A DNA stretch of 64,000 bases from Neocallimastix lanati (nom. inval.). Its lineage: Eukaryota; Neocallimastigomycota; Neocallimastigomycetes; Neocallimastigales; Neocallimastigaceae. Shown here one piece after another: positions 22,865 through 34,954 of this stretch (the first letter of the stretch is position 1; each line of letters opens with the position of its first letter). The notes beneath the pieces were generated by a model that was not told the DNA's origin, did not search any database, and saw nothing but the letters and a program-made list of their open reading frames with translations. Made by a program: the position numbers and the translations under genes. Location: contig JACVTC010000249.1 in NCBI GenBank assembly GCA_016946835.1, forward strand, positions 26,218 through 90,217, in the 5' to 3' direction.

Positions 22865-23772
22865 TGATACAGAGCATTTAAAATATTCATTATTGAGTTA
22901 TTTATTTTATTGGTCGTTTCTCTAATGAATTATGACACAATAATATATTTTAATAGATTATAAGAAAATAACTTATAATAATAATGTTTTATAATAATAT
23001 TATATTCTTTATTTATTTTTACTACTTTATTTTTACATATAAAACTATTTATTATTACAATCTCATAATTTTATATAATTGTTAAAATAATTATTTAATA
23101 TCATATTGTTTTTAAAAATTACAATATTTTTATTAAACGTATCCCTTAAATTATTAATATTTTGTAATAATATTTTATTCTTTATTTATTTTTATTACTT
23201 TATTTTTACATATAAAACTATTTATTATTACAATCTTAAAATTTTATATAGTTGTATGTATATGTGTATTAACTATAATTATATATTAATAATTCATAAC
23301 TTATTCTTATTTAATAATTATTATTATAAATTCTTTAAAAGAAAATTATCAAATATAATATAATTTATATATAAAGTAAATTTTATTTTATTTATTTATA
23401 TTAAAACTAGTATTAAGTGTTTTATTCCTCTGAATAATTTACACTTTATTTTCTGTATGACTATTTTTATATCTAAAACTATCCTTTTACCTAAAATATT
23501 TATATTTATTTTCTAATCTATCCCTGATTATTTCCTAACTATTTCCTAATTATTTCCTATCTAATTCCTAAATTAACTATTTTTTTATTTTTATTTTCTT
23601 TACAGTTTTATATTATTTTACTATTTTATCTATTTAATTGCATTGGTGGATTATATATTAATAATTTATTACTGATTTCCTTTCATGATAATTAATATAA
23701 TTTATTCAGCTATTCTATATAATTATTTAATTATATTTTTGTTATTTAGCTAATTTAGTTGGAACCTTTATC
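22865..23772 (-). repeat. Solo LTR, F-like, with internal duplication
   Basis: TGATACAGAGCATTTAA...GGAACCTTTATCA. It shares the CTAATGAATTATGACACAAT and AATATATTTTAATA block with F LTRs. A segment of about 85 bp (TATTCTTTATTTATTTTTAC and the following bases through TTATATA) occurs twice, at about 23000-23080 and 23175-23255. No TSD is visible. The frame at 23106-23363 is LTR sequence. Confidence 0.6.
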
Positions 23773-23777
23773 AAAAA

Positions 23778-24207
23778 CGATACGTGATATTTATTAAACG
23801 TTAATATCAATATTTATTTATGGGCAATGACAATAAGGAATGATGACAAAATAATATATTCTAATATTAAATAGAATTAACACATACAATAATACAAAAT
23901 AAAGTAATAAATATATCTTTTTAGTATTCTCTTTATTTATTATTATTTATTAATTATTACATATAATTAATTATCTCAAAAATATATAATCTCTCTCTTT
24001 TAATATACTAAACAAAATATAAAAATAGCTATTTATGTGAACTAACTTACTATAAGTATAAACTTATAAATAAAAGAATTCTCCGTTTAATAATTATTAT
24101 TATAAAATTATATATTATTATAAAATTATTGCTTACTAATAATATTTAAGTATTTCTTTAACCTAAAGAATCTACCTAAATACCATTTTTATAGTGGTTA
24201 CGTATCA
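23778..24207 (-). repeat. Solo F LTR
   Basis: 430 bp, very close to the LTR of element F (TTTATGGGCAATGACAATAA; ending GTGGTTACGTATCA). The first base of the expected TGATACG is C here. It is followed by CGAA, the TSD of the next LTR. Confidence 0.8.
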
Positions 24208-24211
24208 CGAA

Positions 24212-24431
24212 TGATACGGGCTGGGGTTGAAACACTAAGATATTCAAAACAAAAAAAATAAATATTAACACACAAAAATGAATTTGGAAACAAAAAAAAG
24301 TTAATTTTTAAAATATTCTTTTATTTAAAATTAAAATTAAAATTATTTGTTCCAAGTATTAAAAAGAAAGAAATTTATTCTTCTTTTTATACTTTTATTT
24401 TAATACATTTTATTAATCATTAATATATTCT

Positions 24432-24481
<50 letters not shown>

Positions 24482-24580
24482 TATTTTATTTTAATTTTTA
24501 ACTATTATTTTAAATTATTTTAATAAAAAAAATAACATTTATTAAATTAAAATATAAAAATTAATTTAGAGATTGTATCA
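24212..24580 (-). repeat. Solo LTR, F-related, TSD CGAA
   Basis: 369 bp, TGATACGGGCTGGGGTTG...AGAGATTGTATCA, with exact 4-bp CGAA flanks at 24208-24211 and 24581-24584. It contains a run of about 36 A and (AT)n at 24428-24485. Confidence 0.75.
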
Positions 24581-24584
24581 CGAA

Positions 24585-25175
24585 GGGCATTCCGGGCGAT
24601 AGCTTCTTCTTGATATTGTTTTCAGAGAGAATTATACAGAATTGATATTTTCTGTATTTTAGATCATTTTTGTTATTGAAATTCTTCTGTATTTTAGTTC
24701 ATTTTTATTTTAATAAAGATTTAATTTATTTTTAATTTTTGTTTTATTTTTAGTTTATTTCAAAGGTTTAGAAAATATTATACTGAAACTTATAATTCTG
24801 TATTTTATATCAAATATTTATTGAAATAGGTTTTTATTATTCTTAATATAAAAATAAGAATTAGTAATAATTTAAATTATATATAATTTTTAATAAGAAT
24901 ATTTAGTAATAATTTTTATTATTTTTAATATTAATAAAAGTAATTTATAAGTATATTTAATAATAATTTTTTTATATTTGATATTAATAAAAGATTTAAA
25001 TTAATAGGAATACTTAATAATAATTTTTATTATATTTAATATAATAATAATAAAATAAAAACTATTATTAAATCTTATTATTGAAATCTTTTATTAATAT
25101 CAAATATAATAAAAATTACTATTATTAGTATTTAGTAGGAAATACAAGGTATTTAGTGATACCCCGTACCGTGAA
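24585..25175. other. AT-rich segment with a large inverted repeat
   Basis: No gene. Starts with a short GC-richer piece (GGGCATTCCGGGCGATAGC). Arms 24951-24997 and 25084-25134 are near reverse complements separated by about 90 bp. Confidence 0.5.
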
Positions 25176-26146
25176 TGTAAGAATCTATAATTATTTTGTT
25201 AAAAATAATTATATTTTCTTAGTTAGGTTATAATTAATATAACTTTTATTTAACTCATATTTCATTTATACACTTAATTATAATTAATAATTTATTTAAT
25301 TATATATTAAAATTTTATTTAGTTTAATATTAAAAATTTATTTAATTAAATAATTTTAAACATTTAAAATAATATTAAATTTATTTAATTATTCACTTAA
25401 TTATTAAATTTGTTAGTTTTAGTTTTCTCTCACTTATTAAATCATAAACTAAAACACTATTCTGTATTTTATCATGTATTCTGTATTCTATCATGTATTC
25501 TGTATTCTATCATGTATTCTGTATTGTATTAATCATGTATTTTATTATTAATGTATTGTTTTATATTTTTTATGTAAAGTTCTATAAAATAGAACTAAAT
25601 AGATTAAATTTTAAATTTTATGATTGAAATAATTTTCATTATTTTATTTTTTTATTTTCGATTATTATATTAGATTAAGTAATCGGTTAATTAAGGTTTT
25701 TCCAATTACTTCTTAAAAGTAATCGGTTTTACTTAATTAACGCGATGATCGATATGAATAGAATATCGATCAAAAAACTTATCTAGGTTTTTCTTCTAGT
25801 CTTTTCCTAGATAAGAGATTTGTTAAGATTAGAACCCCTTTTGACTTTAACCTTATTTTGACAAAAAAGTATAAATAATGCTCTTGAGTTCTCTTTGAGA
25901 AATCAAGAGTTATTATTATAGCAATTATAATATAATAATAATAACAATAGTTTTAACATTTAAAATTTCTAATAAATAATAAAACAAATTATTTTAATAA
26001 AACAGATTTTATAATTAAAACTTTTCTTTATCAATTTTAGTGTTTCGTCTATTATAATTCGTTATAATAAACTCGAAAATTAGAAAGAACCATAGGTAAG
26101 TATGATTCTTTTCTAAACCTTTAATATTAGCAGTTAGAGCTAATAT
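25176..26146 (+). repeat. G LTR truncated by element B1
   Basis: 971 bp beginning TGTAAGAATCTATAATT. It matches the reverse complement of the G LTR at 56670-57687 over its length, including (ATGTATTCTGTATTCTATC)n and the TATAAATAATG promoter block. About the last 47 bp are missing where B1 begins at 26147, within GAGCTAATAT. Confidence 0.85.
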
Positions 26147-26881
26147 TGTCGAAATTACAACTGAATTAAATTTCAATTTCAATTAATTTCAATTAAAATT
26201 ATTAAAAACAAAATAATTAATAAAAATTTATAATTCATTAATTATTCTTTAAATTTTATTTATTTTATAATATTATAAGTTATTTGATCATCTTAGGACC
26301 AGCTTAGGCCTACTGATTCTAATGATATCATATTAAACTTAAATATTATTAATAAATAAAATATTTATTAACATGAATCATTTGGTCATGTCATCCTTGA
26401 TTCATAAATTAATGTTTATGTATTAATTTATGTTATATTGATTTAATTAATTATTAATTATTAATTACTATATGAAATATTTAAATTTAATATTATATTA
26501 TATATATTAGCTAATATATTAGATTAAAAAATATAATTTATTTATATTAAACATATTCTTATACTAAATATTATTATTATCAACTTTATATTATTATTAT
26601 CAATATTCTCAAACCTACAAAGTATAAAAAGAAAATTCAAATTTATCTTTTTGTCCTTTGTAAGGTTATAGTTAACCTATTATAATATAACTATATATTT
26701 TTATTAATAAATAAAAATTTTTATCATATCAAACCAATTATTAGTTTTAATTAAGTGTTAAATTAACAAATTTAACTTTATAACTCTTTTATTTTAGTAA
26801 TTTACTTATATCTATATAGTTATATTATATAGATATATCAACCTGATTCCTCGTTAAATTCAACCTGTTTACTTTTTAACA
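26147..26881 (+). repeat. 5' LTR of B1
   Basis: 735 bp. TATAAAAAG at 26623-26631 and the predicted mRNA start GTAAGGTTAT at 26660-26669. One base (G near 26474) differs from the 3' LTR and from B2. Confidence 0.9.
26623..26669 (+). promoter_or_regulatory. TATA box and predicted transcript start of B1
   Basis: TATAAAAAG lies 37 nt upstream of GTAAGGTTAT, the 10 bases complementary to the sequence just inside the LTR (26882-26891). In Tf1 the mRNA begins with the self-primer, and the spacing here fits a TATA-directed start. Confidence 0.65.
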
Positions 26882-26891
26882 ATAACCTTAC
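26882..26891 (+). other. Self-primer binding site of B1
   Basis: ATAACCTTAC immediately after the 5' LTR, complementary to 26660-26669. No TGG-type tRNA site is present. Confidence 0.65.
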
Positions 26892-26915
26892 CTTAGAAAA
26901 GAGAATCACCTTGAT

Positions 26916-27995
26916 ATGTCCCTTTATAATAACGTGTGGGCAAACTCCTATCCTGACTTTGCTCCTATGTCGGAAGTAAATAAGCTAAGAACAGACGCTC
27001 AGATTACTGTCTCTGAACTGGCAAAAGATGCAGAAGTTACATTCTTATCAAGAGAAGATTTTAATAAATATAATGAAGATCTTCAAAAGAAACTTTTTAC
27101 TTTAAATAGGGATAACAAGAATATCATAAAACAACTTTCTTCTATTACCAGCATTTTAAATCAGAAATTCGATTTTATTCCTAATGTTAATGCTTCTCAA
27201 AATCAAGATGATAACGCTTCTATATCAACAAGAAGAGAGGCAGACAATGATGTAATAATGAGGAATACTATTCCCAATACACTTCAAGAAGTCCCAGAAC
27301 CTGGATTTTTCACTGGGGATACTAAGGAAACCGATCTCTTTTGTCAGCTCTGTGAAGATACTTTTAAGACTTATCCTAACTGTGAATCTACTATGGATGT
27401 AAAAATTAATTATGTTAAGTCACGCTTAAGAGATGGTGCTCGTAATTGGTATTATGCCAAATATAAAGATAGAAGTCCAGCAACATTAGAAGAATTGATT
27501 AAAGAATTAAGGAAAGCTTTTAATAATGTTGCCAGTAAGAAATTAGCCATGATCCAACTCGCAAAAATTTCTCACACATTTGGGAAAATTAATGATTATA
27601 TTGATGAATTTCGAACCCTTACAACATGTTTGAATTGGAATGAAGAAGCTTTAGTTTTATTCTTTTATAATGGATTGCACCCAAGGTTCCAGGAAGAAAT
27701 AGAAAAAATGGATGAATTTCCTTCTGATCTTAGTACTATTTATACTAGATGTATTCTTTACGAAAATTCCTTGAAATCTAAAGGTCAATTAAAATCTAAT
27801 GGTAATAAAAATTTAAAGAAAAAGCCTTCTAATGTCCACAATAACAACAACAACAATAATAATAAATATAATAATAATAACAATTATAATAAATATTATA
27901 ATAATAATTATAATAAAGTCCATAATAATAATAACTTTAATAAAATTAATAATAACAGTAATAATAGTACAAATAATAATAATTCAAAAAACTAA
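26916..27995 (+). CDS. gag: Gag of B1
   Basis: 359 residues, identical in translation to the B2 Gag. An N-terminal helical part with a likely coiled coil (about residues 25-85) precedes the capsid-like domain (FFTGDTKETDLFCQLCEDTF to FYNGLHPRFQEEI, residues 130-265). A basic, Asn-rich tail follows. No CCHC zinc knuckle is seen, so RNA binding probably relies on the Lys/Asn tail. The stop is preceded by AAA AAC, part of the slippery heptamer. The ATG follows the PBS by 25 nt, so the leader is very short. Confidence 0.9.
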   Translation: MSLYNNVWANSYPDFAPMSEVNKLRTDAQITVSELAKDAEVTFLSREDFNKYNEDLQKKLFTLNRDNKNIIKQLSSITSILNQKFDFIPNVNASQNQDDNASISTRREADNDVIMRNTIPNTLQEVPEPGFFTGDTKETDLFCQLCEDTFKTYPNCESTMDVKINYVKSRLRDGARNWYYAKYKDRSPATLEELIKELRKAFNNVASKKLAMIQLAKISHTFGKINDYIDEFRTLTTCLNWNEEALVLFFYNGLHPRFQEEIEKMDEFPSDLSTIYTRCILYENSLKSKGQLKSNGNKNLKKKPSNVHNNNNNNNNKYNNNNNYNKYYNNNYNKVHNNNNFNKINNNSNNSTNNNNSKN

Positions 27996-28018
27996 ATGAA
28001 GGACTTCACTCGGAGTCC
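27986..28018 (+). promoter_or_regulatory. -1 programmed frameshift signal of B1
   Basis: Heptamer A-AAA-AAC (27986-27992) abuts the gag UAA. An 8-nt spacer that includes the stop, stem GGACT/AGTCC and 8-nt loop TCACTCGG follow (28001-28018). The -1 frame is open from here to the protease DSG at 28199. Confidence 0.78.
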
Positions 28019-31000
28019 AATTCATCAAAAAATGTAAAAACAATTTATTATAACTTTCCTTCATTTGATAACATCACAACCCAAAAACTACCTTCAACTT
28101 TTCTTTTATTCCATTGCTACATTCCAACAAGACTACCAATTAATAATAATAAATTAAAAATTAAAAATAACCAAAAAATTACATCTGAATCTATGCTAGA
28201 TTCTGGATCATTTTGTAATTTTATTACAAAAAATTTAGTTCAAAAACTAAATTTAAAAATTTATAATTTAAAAAATAAAATTTCAGTCAAAGGTATATCT
28301 GGTTCTACTACTAAGATAGATCAGTACGTTTGGCTAAAATTTCAAATAAAAATACAAAAGAATAAAAAATTTTATTTTAAAAATTACAATGAAAAATTTC
28401 TAATAACAAATTGCATACCAACTGATCTACTTTTTGGTAATCAATTCATGCGAAAATTCAAAATTCACTATAATTATGATAAGAATATATTATATTCTTA
28501 CTTAAATTATTATTTTTCAAATAAAAATAACAAAAATCCTAATAAATATTGCAAAAACAATTTATATCTACAGTCGATGAAAAATAAAATTTTAAAAAAT
28601 TATTTACTTTTTAATAAATCAATAAAAAAATTTAATTATAAAAATTTTTCAAAAAATTTAAAAAAATTTGATCAGAAGTTTAATTATAATAAAAAATTTT
28701 TTAATAAAAAACTTAATAACCTCAACCTTAATAAATTTTCAAAATTTTGTGATAAATTTAATTATAAAAATTTTTTTAATAAAAATCATTATTTTATTAA
28801 TAAATATAAATATTATTTCAAAAAACAAAATAAATATTTAAAAAACAATTTTAATTTAAACAATGACTATAATTACAATTTTTTAATATATTCCTTCTTA
28901 TCAAATAAAGGAATTAATAAAAATGACAATGAAGATCCAAATATTGAAGATATTCCGCCTCAATATCGCGATCTATTTATTGTTTTTAGTAAAGCCGAAG
29001 CCGATAAACTTCCCCCACATCGTTTAACCGACTGCAAAATAGTGCTGGAGAAGGACGCTTCCCTTCACTATGGTCCAATCTATCCCTTAACCGAAGAGGA
29101 AAATAAAGTTTTGAAAGAATATATAAAAGAAAACCTAAAAAAAGGATTTATTAGACCATCTGAATCACCTGCAGGTTATCCAGTTCTATTCCAAAAGAAA
29201 AAAGATGGTACACTTCGGTTATGCGTAGACTATAGGAAGTTAAACGCTGTTACTATAAGAAACTCGTACCCATACCTCTTATTAATGAAATTATTGAAAA
29301 GGTTAAAGGAGCAAAGTATTTTACAAAATTAGATTTACGTTCAGCCTATAATTTAATCCGTATTAAGGAAGGGGATGAATACAAGACAGCTTTCAGAACT
29401 AAATATGGTCACTATGAATACTTAGTTATGCCATTTGGTTTAAAAAACGCACCAGCTACTTTTCAATCGTTTATTAATTCGGTACTAAGACCATATTTAG
29501 AAAAAAGTGTTATTCTTTATTTAGACGATATTTTAATCTACTCCAAAGATTTAAAAGAACATCATAAACAAGTTAGGGAGGTTTTGCAAGCATTAATTAA
29601 TAATAACTTATATGCAAAATTAGAAAAATGCGAATTTGATAAAGAGAAAGTTGAATTCCTTGGATATGTATTATCAGGTCAAGGTGTCACTACCGATCCG
29701 AAGAAAATAGAATCAATTAAAGACTGGCCTCAACCAAATAACTTAAAGGACGTACAGAGGTTTTTAGGTCTTTGCAATTATTATAGAAGATTTGTTAAAG
29801 ATTTTGCAAAAATTGCAAAACCTTTACATAATTTAACCAGAAAAAATATTAAATTTAATTGGAATAACAAATGTGAAGAATCATTCTCAGAATTAAAGAA
29901 AAGATTAACCAGTTCTCCAGTTTTATTCCATCCGGATAATAATAAACCATTTATTGTTGAATGTGATGCAAGTAACTTTGCCCTTGGTGCTGTTTTATCA
30001 CAAAAGGATGATAATAATAAATTACATCCAGTTGCATATTTCTCAAGAAGCTTACAAGGTGCAGAAATTAATTATACTATTACAGACAAGGAGTTGTTAG
30101 CTATTAGAGAAGCCTTTTTGGCATGGAGACATTTATTACTTGGTGCGAAATACAAAGTAACTGTTTATACTGATCATAGGAACTTATTATATACCCTTGG
30201 TGGTAAAATTGGTAATCAAAGGCAACATAGATGGCATATGTTCTTCCAAGAATATAATTTTGAATTAATTTATAGACAAGGTTCCAATAATGGAAAACCT
30301 GATTCTCTTTCAAGAAGACCAGATTATATAAAAAATAATGAAGAAACTAAAACCGAAAATATTCTTGACATAAAAAATGTAAAGGGAGTTCCATGTTTTA
30401 TTGGTGTTGTTAGCGATCTTTTAGAAAGAATTATAGAAGCTACAAAAACAGATGCCACAGCTGATGATATTAGACTCTATTTTAGCCCACAGAATATTAA
30501 AAATGATATGTCCTATAAACCCTTTAGGAAAATGAATAAGTTCAAAATAAAGGATAATATTATATTATATAATAATTTAATTTATATTCCTGAAATTTTA
30601 AGATTAGAAATCTTAACTAAATATCATGAAAAGCCTTCCGCTGGTCATCTTGGAATTAAAAGAACTCTTGAATTAATTACAAGAAACTTTTGGTGGCCCA
30701 AAATGCAAGATGATGTTATAAAATTTGTCAATTCCTGTGAATGTTGTGCAAGAAACAAAATTAATAGACATAGGAAATATGGCTTTCTACAACCGTTGGA
30801 AACACCTGATAGACCTTGGAAATCTATAGAAGTTGACTTTTTATGTGGCCTCCCGGATTCAAAGGGATATACGGTAATAATGGTTGTAGTGGATCGTTTC
30901 TCTAAAATGATTCACTTAATACCTTTCAAACAAATTCCTGATGCAAAACAAACTGCCAAAGCATTTATGAATAATGTTTATAAATTACATGGCCTTCCTT

Positions 31001-31881
31001 ATGATATGTATACAGATAGAGGTCCTCAGTTTACAAGTGCACTTTGGAAAGAATTCATGAAATTACTTAATATTAAATCCAAATTAGCTACAACAGATCA
31101 TCATGAGACTGTTGGTCAAGTTGAGAGATGTAACTCCTTTATTGAACAGTATTTAAGAGCTTATTCAAGATCTTATTATCACGACGATTGGATTAATTGG
31201 ATCTATCTTGCAGAGTTCGCTTATAATAATTCAGTCAATGAATCTACAAAAGAAACACCTTTCTTTATTAACTATGGATTTCATCCATCTATGGACGAAT
31301 ATTTCTTACTACCCCAAGTTGATACTAATAGTAAATTTATTAAAAATGTAAGTACAAGTTTTAATCATATTAAAGATGTCTTATTAAGATCTAAAGAATT
31401 ATATAAAAATTATGCGGATAAGAAAAGGATGCCACCTCCTGTAATAAAAGAAGGTGACTTGGTTTGGATTCAAGCACCTCCTTCCTTAAATATTGAAGAT
31501 TGTTCTAAACTCGCTCCTTGCAAATATGGACCTTACAAGGTAATCGATGTTTTAGAGAATAATAATTATAAAATTGATCTTAAAAAGTCACCTTTTCCAA
31601 AACATCATCCAATCTTTCATATCTCTGAATTGGAACCTTATGTCCCAACTCCGCAAAAGTTTTTAAATAGAAGTTCGCACAATGAATCCATTAATGATAT
31701 TATTGAAATTTCTGGATTTAGGACAAACTACAAGAAAAACTGCTACGAATATAGAGTTAGATACAAATATAAAAGTTCAAGTAATTGGGTGCCTTCTTAT
31801 GAAGTTGAAAATAATCCAAGGAATCAAAGAATATATCAAGAATATTTAAAGAATAATAGAAAATTCACTTCTCTTTCTTAT

Positions 31882-31887
<6 letters not shown>
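27992..31887 (+). pseudogene. pol: Pol of B1, disrupted by a 1-base deletion in RT
   Basis: Relative to B2, a C is missing from a CCCC run at about 29269-29271, in the codons for SYP near the RT start. The frame from the gag slip through 28193 ends at 29332, and RT resumes in another frame (YLDD near 29518, intact RNase H, integrase and C-terminal region to 31887). Order of domains: protease LDSGS, an Asn/Lys/Phe/Tyr-rich linker, RT, RNase H ([10 protein letters not shown]), integrase HHCC and DDE, then a degenerate chromodomain-like tail. As read this copy cannot make active RT unless the missing base is a sequencing error in the homopolymer. Its nucleotide similarity to B2 suggests recent loss. 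Confidence 0.88.
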
Positions 31888-31912
<25 letters not shown>

Positions 31913-32321
31913 TTATTATACTTAAGCTATAAATAGTATATTAAATAATAATAATATTTCAAAATTAAATTAGTTAATTTAAAATTTTACATTTCAAAAT
32001 TTCAAAAATTTTTAAAAAATCGAAATTTAATAATACTTTATTTATTTTTACATTATTATATTCATTAAATTATAAATTTTCACTATATTTAAAAATTTTC
32101 AATTTAATGCATAAAATTAAGATGAAATTTCAATTTCAATTTCAAAATTTCAATTTTACATTTTTTCAACGAAATTTTTAATAAAATTCACACCATTATA
32201 TTTCTCGATATTTAATTTTATAACAAAATTTTAATTTCAGTAAATTTTGACAATTTCGAAATTTCCATGAAATGGCCACTTGTAATGTGTTCTTTAAAGG
32301 ACTCATGTGACCTTTTTACTT

Positions 32322-32379
<58 letters not shown>

Positions 32380-32466
32380 TTAAAATATACGATTTTATAA
32401 ATATAATAATTTCTTTATGTAACGTTACACAAAATCGTCTGGAATCCGATTTTTGTGGAAGGGCGT
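31888..32466. other. 3' untranslated region of B1 with A tracts
   Basis: An A run of 25 starts right after the TAA. Another of about 50 lies at 32323-32374. Sequence TTTCAATTTCAAAATTTC repeats in between. The purine tract GTGGAAGGGCGT precedes the 3' LTR. The frame at 32307-32489 is spurious. Confidence 0.7.
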
Positions 32467-33201
32467 TGTCGAAATTACAACTGAATTAAATTTCAATTTC
32501 AATTAATTTCAATTAAAATTATTAAAAACAAAATAATTAATAAAAATTTATAATTCATTAATTATTCTTTAAATTTTATTTATTTTATAATATTATAAGT
32601 TATTTGATCATCTTAGGACCAGCTTAGGCCTACTGATTCTAATGATATCATATTAAACTTAAATATTATTAATAAATAAAATATTTATTAACATGAATCA
32701 TTTGGTCATGTCATCCTTGATTCATAAATTAATGTTTATGTATTAATTTATGTTATATTGATTTAATTAATTATTAATTATTAATTACTATATTAAATAT
32801 TTAAATTTAATATTATATTATATATATTAGCTAATATATTAGATTAAAAAATATAATTTATTTATATTAAACATATTCTTATACTAAATATTATTATTAT
32901 CAACTTTATATTATTATTATCAATATTCTCAAACCTACAAAGTATAAAAAGAAAATTCAAATTTATCTTTTTGTCCTTTGTAAGGTTATAGTTAACCTAT
33001 TATAATATAACTATATATTTTTATTAATAAATAAAAATTTTTATCATATCAAACCAATTATTAGTTTTAATTAAGTGTTAAATTAACAAATTTAACTTTA
33101 TAACTCTTTTATTTTAGTAATTTACTTATATCTATATAGTTATATTATATAGATATATCAACCTGATTCCTCGTTAAATTCAACCTGTTTACTTTTTAAC
33201 A
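32467..33201 (+). repeat. 3' LTR of B1
   Basis: 735 bp, like the 5' LTR apart from the base noted there. It shares the TGTCGAA start, distinguishing B1 from B2 (TGTCAAA). Confidence 0.9.
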
Positions 33202-33252
33202 AAGTAAGTTGAAATTCTAATTAATAATCCATTATATGTTCGTTCTTTACCA
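33202..33252. repeat. Tail of a D LTR next to B1
   Basis: AAGTAAGTTGAAATTC... to TTCTTTACCA equals the last 51 bases of the D LTR (compare 41323-41373). It is followed by TTAA. The rest of this LTR is not on the other side of B1. Confidence 0.85.
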
Positions 33253-34313
33253 TTAAATTTAAAAAATATTATTTCTGGTATAGTTGTTAGTAACTAATAC
33301 CATGAATCAAACTACTTAGGGTTCGATTCACATTTATTATTATTTTATAGTTTTATTCTAAAAAATATCTAGAAGATTCTTTATAGTTCAAGAAATTACT
33401 AGAATTTCTTGATAATTCTTGTGTTTAATTAATTAAAATTTATTCTATTAAATTCTTAATTCTATTGTTTTCTATTTTTTCTAAATTTTTCGATTTTTAA
33501 GAACTTTTTAGAAACTTTTATTTTTATTTTTTAATAACTTTAACTTTTGAAAAAAATATAAATATGAGTAAAATTCTTATTAACAAATATTCTTTTCTTT
33601 GTGTTTTTTATTTTAATTTTGTTTAGTTAATAAAACTTAATTTTTTAATAAAACTTTTTTTAATATTAATACTATATCAACCCTTGCGGCTTATAGTATT
33701 ATAATAAATATAATTAATAAAATAATTAAAAAAAAAAATAAATAAAAAGTAAAATAATTTTTGTTTTTTTTTGAGTGTTATTATATTTATTATAATATTT
33801 TGTTATAATAAAAAACACCCAAGATTTAGACGCCGTGCCTTGATATATCTACCCTTTTGTTTGGTTTGAAGCTTTCTTTTGGAATTAGTGTCTACTGCCT
33901 TTTTGTTTTCTTTTTGGACTTTTTTTTTTGAATCTCTCGGATTTTCTGTTTCCCTTGTTTTTGGTTTCTGTTTGGCTACTTATCTTATTGGCTTCAGGTT
34001 TCCACTTTTGGTTAGATTCTTTCTGTTTGCCTTGGATTTCTTATTTTTGGTCTTGGTTTCTGTTTCCATTGGTTTCAGATTTCTTAGTTTTGGACTTGGT
34101 TTTTGTTTCCATTGGTTTCGGGTTTCTGATTCTTGGTTTCTACTTTTGGACAAAATCTCTTCTTCTCTTAGTCTCTGATATCTTCTTTGGGTTCAGCCTT
34201 GCTTCTTGAATCTACTTTTTTTTTCTTTAAAAAATAAAATTCTCGGTTTTTGGTATTAATAGCAAACTCACAATAATACCAAAATCTATCTAGGCGAAAA
34301 AAAAAAATTTTGA

Positions 34314-34347
<34 letters not shown>

Positions 34348-34909
34348 CTTTAAGAAGTTCTACAGTTCTTGAGACTTTTTAAAAAATATTACAGGTAAAT
34401 ATAATATTTAAATATACTAGGAGCGATTAGAGCTCATAAACAGAGTTTCGGCGGTTAGTAACTAGTTTCAGTAGGTTAGAAACTATAGCCGTTAATTATT
34501 CGAATATAAACGGGCTTCAAAACCCTAGGGCGTGAAGAGCGTGTGGATTAAACGAAAGCCACATCCTACCAACCAACTTCAACAGTTCGGTGGTTGCTCT
34601 ATTCGAATAAGCTCTGGCGAATAAGGAACTATAGTCACCGAAGGCTATAGGTTGGTCGTGAAGGTAAAGCGACTTTAAAATATATAGTTTATAATTTTTT
34701 ATTTTGAGGTCTAGTATATACCTCTAGTTAGTAACTCTTGCCGGTTTTTTATTTTGTTGTAAGGCATAAAAGAGTGAAATTTAGTCTAGTTATTATATTT
34801 ACCAAATTAAATTTAAAAAAAAAAAAAAATTTAAATCAGCAATTAAACTAAACGCCTAGAAAAATAATAATTTATAATTCTTTATCATTACAATTTTCAT
34901 TCGGGAGAA

Positions 34910-34954
<45 letters not shown>

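Larger units (their letters stand above)
26147..33201 (+). mobile_element. Element B1: Ty3/gypsy retrotransposon with broken pol
   Basis: 7,055 bp with 735-bp LTRs (26147-26881 and 32467-33201, TGTCGAAATT...TTTTTAACA). Gag is intact; pol has a 1-base deletion. Nearly identical to B2 (49582-56617). No TSD: the left flank is a G LTR and the right flank the tail of a D LTR, so the two sides do not come from one insertion site as they stand. Confidence 0.92.

Noticed and set aside
33285-33679. Possible 5' LTR of element H (TGTTAGTAAC...CTATATCA)
   Set aside because: No matching copy at the 3' end and no convincing PBS after it, so not annotated as an LTR.
33879-34209. Two overlapping frames rich in Phe/Leu/Ser that resemble membrane proteins
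   Set aside because: They come from a T/G-rich repeat block; hydrophobic residues follow from the T-rich codons, and no conserved domain is seen.
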